NCBI GenBank assembly: GCA_910588775.1
Contig: CAJURH010000004.1
Span: forward strand, 1 to 64,000
Direction: 5' to 3'
Length of the DNA stretch: 64,000 bases
DNA from: an uncultured Lachnospiraceae bacterium
GTDB lineage: Bacteria > Bacillota > Clostridia > Lachnospirales > Lachnospiraceae
Positions within the stretch are counted from its first letter, which is position 1. Each line of letters begins with the position of its first letter. The notes under the pieces are model-generated. The model searched no databases, was not told where the DNA came from, and saw only the letters and a list, made by a program, of their open reading frames with translations. A program made the position numbers and the translations under genes. Below are positions 58,417-64,000 of this stretch, in pieces.

Positions 58417-59664
58417 ATGGAAAGCGAAATCAGAGATATTCATTTGGCCGAGTCCGGGGAGCGGAAAATCCAGTGGGTGAAGAGAAACTGCGATCTGCTG
58501 CGGACGCTGGAAGAGGAATTTTCCAAGACAAAACCATTTGCGGGCAAGAAAATCGCCCTATCCGTGCACTTGGAGGCAAAGACCGCCTACTTGTGCAAAA
58601 CGCTGGCGGCGGGCGGCGCACAGATGTTTATCACCGGGAGCAATCCCCTCTCCACCCAGGACGACGTGGCGGCGGCGCTGGTGAAAGCGGGCCTGGAAGT
58701 CCACGCCTGGTACAACAGCACGCCGGAAGAATACAACGCCCACATCCGCAGCGTGTTAAGACCCGGCCCCAACATCATCATCGACGACGGCGGGGACCTG
58801 GTGCACATGATGCACACGGAATTCACGGACTTAATCCCGGAAGTCATTGGCGGATGCGAGGAAACCACCACAGGCATCATCCGGCTGAATGCGATGGACC
58901 AGGCCGGACAATTAAAGTTCCCCATGGTTATGGTCAACAACGCGGACTGCAAACATCTATTTGACAACCGCTACGGCACCGGACAATCCGTATGGGACGG
59001 CATCAACCGCACCACCAACTTAATCGTGGCCGGGAAAATCGTTGTTGTGGCCGGATACGGCTGGTGCGGCAAAGGCACAGCCATGCGCGCCAAGGGCTTA
59101 GGCGCCCGCGTCATCGTCACCGAGATTGACCCGGTAAAAGCCATCGAAGCCGTTATGGACGGATTCGACGTCATGCCCATGAAGGAAGCGGCCAAGCTGG
59201 GCGACTTCTTCATCACCGTCACCGGATGCGAAAAAGTCATTGATGAAGAAGACTTTGCTCAGATGAAAGACGGCGCCATACTCTGCAACGCCGGGCATTT
59301 TGACTGCGAAATCGACATGGCGCGACTGCGGGAAATCGCCGTGTCCAAACAGGAAATGCGCCAGAACATCATGGGCTATCAAATGGCGGACGGACGCGTA
59401 ATCTGCGTGCTGGCGGAAGGAAGGCTTGTAAACCTGGCGGCAGGCGATGGCCATCCGGCGGAAATCATGGACATGAGCTTCGCCATCCAGGCGCTGTCCG
59501 CCAAATACCTGGTAGAACACCAAGGCCAGCTAACGCAGAAGCTCATCGACGTTCCTGTGGAGGTGGACCAGGACGTGGCCAGACGCAAGCTGGACTTCCT
59601 GGGGAAATCCATCGACGTGCTGACGCCGGAACAGGTGAAATATCTCAACAGTTCAAGCATCTGA
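58417..59664 (+). CDS. ahcY: Adenosylhomocysteinase homologue (archaeal/Thermotoga-type), possibly S-inosylhomocysteine hydrolase
   Basis: 415 residues, the short SAHH form. Substrate segments HLEAKTAYLCKTLAAGGAQ near 48 and GSNPLSTQDDVAAALVKAG near 70; NAD-binding VVVAGYGWCGKGTAMRAKGLGARV near 210; NAGHFDCEIDM near 290; the C-terminal YL motif before SSSI. SAHH cleaves SAH to adenosine and homocysteine. The upstream deaminase means the real substrate could be S-inosylhomocysteine, as shown for a close relative in Methanocaldococcus. RBS AGGAGG. Confidence 0.88.
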   Translation: MESEIRDIHLAESGERKIQWVKRNCDLLRTLEEEFSKTKPFAGKKIALSVHLEAKTAYLCKTLAAGGAQMFITGSNPLSTQDDVAAALVKAGLEVHAWYNSTPEEYNAHIRSVLRPGPNIIIDDGGDLVHMMHTEFTDLIPEVIGGCEETTTGIIRLNAMDQAGQLKFPMVMVNNADCKHLFDNRYGTGQSVWDGINRTTNLIVAGKIVVVAGYGWCGKGTAMRAKGLGARVIVTEIDPVKAIEAVMDGFDVMPMKEAAKLGDFFITVTGCEKVIDEEDFAQMKDGAILCNAGHFDCEIDMARLREIAVSKQEMRQNIMGYQMADGRVICVLAEGRLVNLAAGDGHPAEIMDMSFAIQALSAKYLVEHQGQLTQKLIDVPVEVDQDVARRKLDFLGKSIDVLTPEQVKYLNSSSI

Positions 59665-59690
59665 TAGACAAGCTAAAGAGGGAGGGAACT

Positions 59691-60131
59691 ATGAAAATCG
59701 GTATCGGAAACGACCACTCGGGGCTGCAGATGAAACAACAGATTGCAGAGTTTCTCCAGGAAATGGGGCATGAAGTGGTCAATTATGGGACAGACGAAAG
59801 CGCAAGATGCGATTATCCCGTTTATGGGGAGAAAGTCGGCCGCGCCGTGGCCGCCGGGGACGTGGACAAAGGCATTCTGATTTGCGGAACGGGCCTTGGC
59901 ATTTCCCTGGCGGCCAACAAAATCCACGGCGTGCGGGCGGTGGTGTGCAGCGAACCCTGCACCGCCCGTTTATCCAGGCAGCATAACGATGCCAATGTTC
60001 TCGCCTTCGGCGCGCGCATAGTAGGAATCCAAATGGCAAAAATGATTGTGGAAACCTGGCTGTCCACAGAATTTGAAGGCGGACGGCACAAAAGACGGGT
60101 GGACATGATTGCGGACATCGAAAACAAATAA
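59691..60131 (+). CDS. rpiB: Ribose 5-phosphate isomerase B (RpiB/LacAB family)
   Basis: 146 residues. GIGNDHSGLQMKQQIAEFL at the N-terminus (substrate aspartate-histidine), DYPVYGEKVGRAVA near 40, the catalytic cysteine in ILICGTGLGISLAANK near 65, and RLSRQHNDANVLAFGARIVG near 93. Interconverts ribulose- and ribose-5-phosphate. RBS AGGGAGG. With the transketolase halves downstream it supplies pentose phosphates. Confidence 0.93.
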   Translation: MKIGIGNDHSGLQMKQQIAEFLQEMGHEVVNYGTDESARCDYPVYGEKVGRAVAAGDVDKGILICGTGLGISLAANKIHGVRAVVCSEPCTARLSRQHNDANVLAFGARIVGIQMAKMIVETWLSTEFEGGRHKRRVDMIADIENK

Positions 60132-60147
60132 GCGGGGGAAATGAAAC

Positions 60148-61320
60148 ATGGATTACAATCAGCAAAGCCTGCAGATGCATGAAGAACACCAGGGAAAAAT
60201 AAGCGTGCAAAGCAAAGTGAAGCTTCTGACCAAAGACGACTTAAGCACAGCCTACACCCCAGGCGTGGCCCAGCCCTGCAGGGAAATCACGAAAAACAAA
60301 CTGGATGTTTACAAATATACGGCAAAAGGAAATCTGGTGGCCGTGGTCACCGACGGCACCGCTGTGCTGGGCTTAGGGGACATCGGGCCGGAGGCGGCCA
60401 TGCCCGTCATGGAAGGAAAAGCCATTCTATTCAAAGAATTCGGCGGCGTAGACGCGTTTCCCATCTGCCTGGACACCAAAGACGTGGACGAAATCGTGGA
60501 AACTGTGGTGCGGATGGCCCCCACCTTCGGAGGCGTGAACTTAGAAGACATTTCCGCCCCCCGGTGTTTTGAAATTGAGCGAAAATTAAAAGAAAGACTG
60601 GACATTCCCGTCTTCCACGACGATCAGCACGGCACGGCGGTGGTGGTGCTGGCCGCCATCCTAAACGGCCTTAAACTGACTGGCAAAAAAGCCGAAGACT
60701 GCAAAGTCGTATTAAACGGCTCCGGCGCCGCCGGAATCGCCATCGCCAAACTGTTGCTCCGATTCGGATTCACCAACCTGATCCTCTGCGACCGAAAAGG
60801 CATGATCAACCAGAAAAACGCAGGAAATCCGGTGAAACAAGAAATGGCCAAAGTCACCAACTTAAAAGGCGAAGAAGGCAGCTTAGCCGACGCATTCGTA
60901 AATGCCGACATTTTCATAGGCGTTTCCGCACCAGGCAGCGTCACCGGTGACATGATCCGCTCCATGAACCCGGACCCGATGGTTTTCGCCATGGCCAACC
61001 CCATACCGGAAATCATGCCGGACGAAGCCAAACAGGCGGGGGCCAGAATCATCGGCACCGGAAGGTCCGATTTCCCCAACCAGATTAACAACGTGCTGGT
61101 GTTCCCTGGCATCTTTCGCGGGGCCCTGGACGTGCACGCCAAAAGCATCACCGAGGAAATGAAAATGGCGGCGGCCAAGGGACTGGCGGCCCTGGTGGAT
61201 GAGCGCCGACTAGCCCCGGATTATGTCATACCAGACGCTTTTGATGAGCGGGTGGCGCAAGCGGTGGCGCAAGCGGTGGCACAGGAAGCGGTAAAAAGCG
61301 GCATCTGTAAACCTCTGTAG
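60148..61320 (+). CDS. NAD(P)-dependent malic enzyme
   Basis: 390 residues, the short bacterial malic enzyme without PTA domain. Catalytic tyrosine in LSTAYTPGVAQPC near 32; KGNLVAVVTDGTAVLGLGDIGPEAAMPVMEGKAILFKEFGGVDAFP near 52-95; metal-site HDDQHGTAVVVLAA near 157; nucleotide loop LNGSGAAGIAIAKLL near 190. Decarboxylates malate to pyruvate. RBS GGGGG. Near the C-terminus a tandem AVAQAVAQ repeat is encoded by direct repeats (61255-61285). Confidence 0.94.
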   Translation: MDYNQQSLQMHEEHQGKISVQSKVKLLTKDDLSTAYTPGVAQPCREITKNKLDVYKYTAKGNLVAVVTDGTAVLGLGDIGPEAAMPVMEGKAILFKEFGGVDAFPICLDTKDVDEIVETVVRMAPTFGGVNLEDISAPRCFEIERKLKERLDIPVFHDDQHGTAVVVLAAILNGLKLTGKKAEDCKVVLNGSGAAGIAIAKLLLRFGFTNLILCDRKGMINQKNAGNPVKQEMAKVTNLKGEEGSLADAFVNADIFIGVSAPGSVTGDMIRSMNPDPMVFAMANPIPEIMPDEAKQAGARIIGTGRSDFPNQINNVLVFPGIFRGALDVHAKSITEEMKMAAAKGLAALVDERRLAPDYVIPDAFDERVAQAVAQAVAQEAVKSGICKPL

Positions 61321-61342
61321 GAAAGAAAGGAACGCAAAAAAT

Positions 61343-62185
61343 ATGGACGATAAATTAAAAAAAGATTTGCAAAAACTGGCCATTCAGATCCGTATGGGCG
61401 TGGTGGAAGAAATCAAAGCCCGTGGATTCGGCCATTTAGGCGGAAGCTTAAGCGTCTGCGACGCGCTGGCCGTTTTATACGGAAAAGAAATGAAAATCGA
61501 CCCCAAAAACCCACAATGGCCCCAGCGGGACAAACTGGTGTGCTCCAAAGGCCATGCTGGCCCGGCAGTCTATTCGACGCTGGCCGTCAAAGGCTATTTT
61601 CCCTATGAGGATATTAAGACCTTAAATCAGCCGGGCACCAATTTCCCCAGCCACTGCGACAAGAAGAAAACCGTAGGCGTGGACATGACCACCGGATCTC
61701 TGGGACAGGGAACCTCCCTGGCCGCGGGCATGGCTCTGGGCGACCGCTTAAAAGGCCGGGACAGCCGGGTTTTCGTCATCGTGGGCGACGGCGAAAGCAA
61801 CGAAGGCCAGGTATGGGAAGCCTTTTTGTTTGCATCCGCAAAGAAACTCTCCAACTACGTTGTGCTCCTGGACAACAATAAGAAGCAGCTGGACGGCTAT
61901 GTGAAAGATGTATTTGATACAGGCGACCTGGCGGCCAAAATGGAAGCTTTTGGCTTTGACACACAGGCCATCGACGGAAACGACATTGAAGCCCTGGCGG
62001 CGGCGCTTAAGCGGACCCAACAAGGCGGCGACAAACCCTACGCCATCGTCATGGATACTGTAAAAGGAAAAGGCGTCCCGGAAGTGGAAGAAACCATGGC
62101 GAACCACAGCATGAACGTAACTCCGGAACAATGCGACAAATGGCTGGCAGACCTTAAAAAGGCATGCGACGCCTTAGAAGGATAG
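61343..62185 (+). CDS. Transketolase, N-terminal (TPP pyrophosphate-binding) subunit
   Basis: 280 residues. GFGHLGGSLSVCDALAVLYG near 31, SKGHAGPAVYSTLA near 70, GSLGQGTSLAAGMALGDRL near 115 and the TPP motif VGDGESNEGQVWEAFLFA near 147. With the next gene it makes a split transketolase as in many Clostridia. RBS GAAAGGAA. Confidence 0.95.
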   Translation: MDDKLKKDLQKLAIQIRMGVVEEIKARGFGHLGGSLSVCDALAVLYGKEMKIDPKNPQWPQRDKLVCSKGHAGPAVYSTLAVKGYFPYEDIKTLNQPGTNFPSHCDKKKTVGVDMTTGSLGQGTSLAAGMALGDRLKGRDSRVFVIVGDGESNEGQVWEAFLFASAKKLSNYVVLLDNNKKQLDGYVKDVFDTGDLAAKMEAFGFDTQAIDGNDIEALAAALKRTQQGGDKPYAIVMDTVKGKGVPEVEETMANHSMNVTPEQCDKWLADLKKACDALEG

Positions 62186-62196
62186 GAGGGAATGAG

Positions 62197-63156
62197 ATGA
62201 AGATTGTATATAACGGAGAAAAAGATTCCCGCGCGTTCAAGGAAATATTGGGCACACAGCTGGAGGCTCTAGCTAAAGAAGACCCGGATGTAATCTATCT
62301 GGACGCAGACTTGATGAGCTGCATCGGCACTGCCAAATGGGCCATGAACTCCAGCCAGGGCGTTAACTGCGGCATCGCCGAAGCCAACATGGCCGGAGTG
62401 GCCGCCGGACTTTCCTCCAGCGGATTCAAACCCTATATCCACAGCTTCGGCCCCTTCGCCTCCCGCCGCTGCTACGACCAAGTATACCTGTCCGCAGGTT
62501 ACGCAGACAATCCCATCACCGTCATCGGATCCGACCCGGGCGTATGCGCCGCATTCAACGGCGGCACCCACATGCCCTTTGAAGACATGGCCCTGTACCG
62601 CGCCATGCCCGGCTCCACCGTGCTGGACATCGCCGACTGCAACCAGTTAATCAGCGTGCTAAAGCAAGTCAAAAACATGGACGGCGTGAAGTACATCCGC
62701 GTGGGCCGCAAAAACTGCGCGAAAATCTACGAAGACGGCGCCGAAATCCCCATCGGCAAGGGCGTAACCCTGCGGGAAGGCAAAGACGCCGCCGTATTCG
62801 CCACCGGAATTATGATCCACGAGGCGTTTCAGGCTGCAGAAACCCTTTCCCAAGAAGGCATAGAAATTGCCATCATCGACATGTTTACCGTAAAGCCGCT
62901 GGATGAAGCCTGCGTTATCAAATACGCCAGAGAAACCGGCGCCATCGTAACCGCCGAAAACCATAACAAAATCGGTGGCCTCTACAGCGCCGTTTGCGAC
63001 GCGCTGGCCGCCCATGAGCCGGTTCCGGTGGAATATGTGGCCGTGGAAGACGTATTCGGCGAAGTGGGACCCCAGGACTACCTGCAGAAACAATTTGGAC
63101 TGACCGCCGAGCACATTGTGAAAAAAGTAAAATCAGCCATCGCCCGCAAAAAATAA
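62197..63156 (+). CDS. Transketolase, C-terminal (pyrimidine-binding/transketolase C) subunit
   Basis: 319 residues. DVIYLDADLMSCIG near 28, VNCGIAEANMAGVAAGLSSSGFKPYIHSFGPFASRR near 52, and the C-terminal domain with AVFATGIMIHEAFQAA near 195 and ENHNKIGGLYSAVCDALAAHEPVPVEYVAVEDVFGEVG near 250. Start at ATG 62197 (GGAGGG upstream); it is 11 nt after the N subunit. A strong terminator follows. Confidence 0.95.
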   Translation: MKIVYNGEKDSRAFKEILGTQLEALAKEDPDVIYLDADLMSCIGTAKWAMNSSQGVNCGIAEANMAGVAAGLSSSGFKPYIHSFGPFASRRCYDQVYLSAGYADNPITVIGSDPGVCAAFNGGTHMPFEDMALYRAMPGSTVLDIADCNQLISVLKQVKNMDGVKYIRVGRKNCAKIYEDGAEIPIGKGVTLREGKDAAVFATGIMIHEAFQAAETLSQEGIEIAIIDMFTVKPLDEACVIKYARETGAIVTAENHNKIGGLYSAVCDALAAHEPVPVEYVAVEDVFGEVGPQDYLQKQFGLTAEHIVKKVKSAIARKK

Positions 63157-63167
63157 ATACTTTAAAT

Positions 63168-63207
63168 AAGGGAAAGCCTGCCAGAAACATACAGGCTTTC
63201 CCTTTTT
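63168..63207 (+). terminator. Rho-independent terminator after the transketolase genes
   Basis: 13-bp stem AAGGGAAAGCCTG/CAGGCTTTCCCTT with an 11-nt loop, followed by a T run. Confidence 0.88.
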
Positions 63208-63239
63208 ACTGGGCAAAATATCAAAATCTATTTTTCGGC

Positions 63240-63268
63240 TTGTTTTTCCCTTACCGCTGATGTAAAAT
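63240..63268 (+). promoter_or_regulatory. Promoter of the NusG-II/Gx operon
   Basis: TTGTTT, a 17-bp spacer and TAAAAT, 50 nt before the ATG at 63319. Confidence 0.55.
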
Positions 63269-63318
63269 ACAAAAGAAATTATAAAATCAGAAAAATCCCC
63301 CGAAATGGATAGATAACT

Positions 63319-63735
63319 ATGAAATCATTCAAAGACAAAAAAACACTGGGACTGACTCTGGCCATACTCGCAATCCTTCTGGCCTCCACAGCCGCTTTAT
63401 TCGTACAATTTCGCTCCTCATCTCAAGATAAAACAACCCATAAGACAGCCGCTCTATACCAAAACGGCCAGCTACTTCGCCGCATCCCCCTTAAGCCAGG
63501 CGCCGAGGATACTTTTACCGTGGAAAGCGGCAAAGACGGATTCAACACAATCCAGATTGTAAATGGAAAAGTGGGCATTGTGGACGCCAACTGCCCCGAC
63601 CGGCTGTGCGTCAAAATGGGGATGATCTCTTCCAGCGCCTATCCCATCAGCTGCCTGCCCCACAAACTGGTGATACAGATTGAAAACAGTGAAAACAGCA
63701 AGGAGGAACCGCCCGTTGACGCACTCACCCAATAA
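63319..63735 (+). CDS. NusG domain II-containing membrane-anchored protein
   Basis: 138 residues: a membrane helix (9-30) and an extracytoplasmic NusG-II domain (YQNGQLLRRIPLKPGAEDTFTVESGKDGFNTIQIVNGKVGIVDANCPDRLCVKMGMISSSAYPISCLPHKLVIQIE in pattern), with the typical CPDRLCV and SCLPHK cysteines. These proteins occur with Gx-family membrane proteins and FMN-binding proteins in Firmicutes electron-transfer or quinone-related loci; the role is unknown. Its end overlaps the next gene by 20 nt. Confidence 0.88.
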   Translation: MKSFKDKKTLGLTLAILAILLASTAALFVQFRSSSQDKTTHKTAALYQNGQLLRRIPLKPGAEDTFTVESGKDGFNTIQIVNGKVGIVDANCPDRLCVKMGMISSSAYPISCLPHKLVIQIENSENSKEEPPVDALTQ

Positions 63736-64000
63736 AAAAACGCATAAAACAAATGTAAAAAAACTGACCCTCCTGGCCGTATATACCACCATTGCGCTGA
63801 CCATTTTCACAGCGGAATCTTTTCTGCCGCCACTGGTTCCCCTTCCGGGCGTGAAACTGGGGCTTTCCAACATCGTCACCCTGTGGCTTCTGATGCACAC
63901 AAAGGCGCGGGACGCTCTGTGGGTATTGCTGTCCCGAATCGTCCTATCTTCCTTTTTTGCGGGACAGATGATTTCTATGCTGTACAGCCTGGCCGGAGGA
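63716..64000 (+). CDS. Gx transporter family protein (heptaprenyl diphosphate synthase component I type), partial
   Basis: Start at TTG 63716 (AGGAGG 9 nt upstream), 95 codons to the window end. KKLTLLAVYTTIALTIFTAESFLPPLVPLPGVKLGLSNIVTLWLL is the characteristic N-terminus of the Hpre_diP_synt_I/Gx family, an ECF-S-like membrane protein that may take part in quinone precursor supply. The ATG-less start and 20-nt overlap suggest coupling with the NusG-II gene. Confidence 0.85.
   Translation, partial: MTHSPNKKTHKTNVKKLTLLAVYTTIALTIFTAESFLPPLVPLPGVKLGLSNIVTLWLLMHTKARDALWVLLSRIVLSSFFAGQMISMLYSLAGG

Noticed and set aside
1..64000. CRISPR arrays, tRNA or rRNA genes, prophage
   Set aside because: No regularly spaced repeats, no cloverleaf or rRNA-like sequences, and no phage structural genes were seen.

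Overview
The window looks like a chromosomal segment of an anaerobic, Gram-positive, low-to-mid GC member of Clostridia, probably Lachnospiraceae. Supporting signs are consensus sigma-A promoters with AGGAGG-type ribosome binding sites, MurT/GatD, an SpmB-like and a PdaA-like protein, a NiaR-controlled NAD pathway, a selenium and molybdenum cofactor gene set, a double-cubane/2-hydroxyacyl-CoA dehydratase-type reductase with its activator, a split transketolase and a CIRCE-like element. The species is not claimed. No rRNA, tRNA, CRISPR array or intact insertion sequence was found.

Layout. 0-2.4 kb: the edge of a DUF262 protein and a secreted GH25 lysozyme with many wall-binding repeats. 2.4-7.5 kb: an envelope-modification cluster (WecE-type sugar aminotransferase facing a five-gene operon of PLP enzyme, ArnC-like glycosyltransferase, ATP-grasp ligase and two EmrE-like half-flippases). 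7.6-8.1 kb: a truncated Uma2 gene. 8.1-13.3 kb: a selenium-associated operon (LysR, reductase activator, cysteine desulfurase-like enzyme, DUF3343, double-cubane reductase, YedF). 13.3-17 kb: molybdenum cofactor genes (mobA, then fdhD-moaC-moaA on the other strand). 17-20 kb: regulators, a 41-codon gene and a GH5 glycanase. 20-22.8 kb: modABC behind a strong promoter with a palindromic operator. 22.9-30.4 kb: xpt, an ECF S-component, a sugar-binding lipoprotein, murT-gatD, spmB-like, a signal-peptidase-like membrane protein and pdaA-like. 30.4-34 kb: nadA-nadB-nadC-niaR.

34-39.4 kb is clearly more AT-rich and carries a surface-glycan locus: a DUF6044 membrane protein, a GtrB-like glycosyltransferase, a SAM methyltransferase and a PMT-like transferase. 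Three long G tracts (10, 13 and 10 G on the coding strand) lie in it. Two interrupt reading frames exactly where one added or removed G restores a full-length protein, and the third sits at the ribosome-binding position of a 19-codon leader ORF. I read this as a phase-variable glycan-modification system, with both frame-switched genes OFF in this sequence. It is the most interesting object in the window. Next to it, 39.35-40.4 kb is a gene-free stretch with a decayed IS3-type orfA.

40.4-51.3 kb: AraC regulator, VOC-DUF3795 fusion, Ogt-AlkD repair fusion, a cytidylate-kinase-like protein, a MarR-controlled heterodimeric ABC exporter and a two-component system. 51.5-54.2 kb: clpB under a CIRCE-like operator. 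54.4-63.2 kb, all on the plus strand: a PurF-like protein without its catalytic cysteine, ApbE, an SAH/MTA deaminase followed by an SAH-hydrolase homologue, RpiB, malic enzyme and split transketolase. 63.3-64 kb: a NusG-domain-II protein and the start of a Gx-family membrane protein. A family of short inverted repeats built on TTGCGAAAC/GTTTCGCAA recurs in several intergenic gaps.
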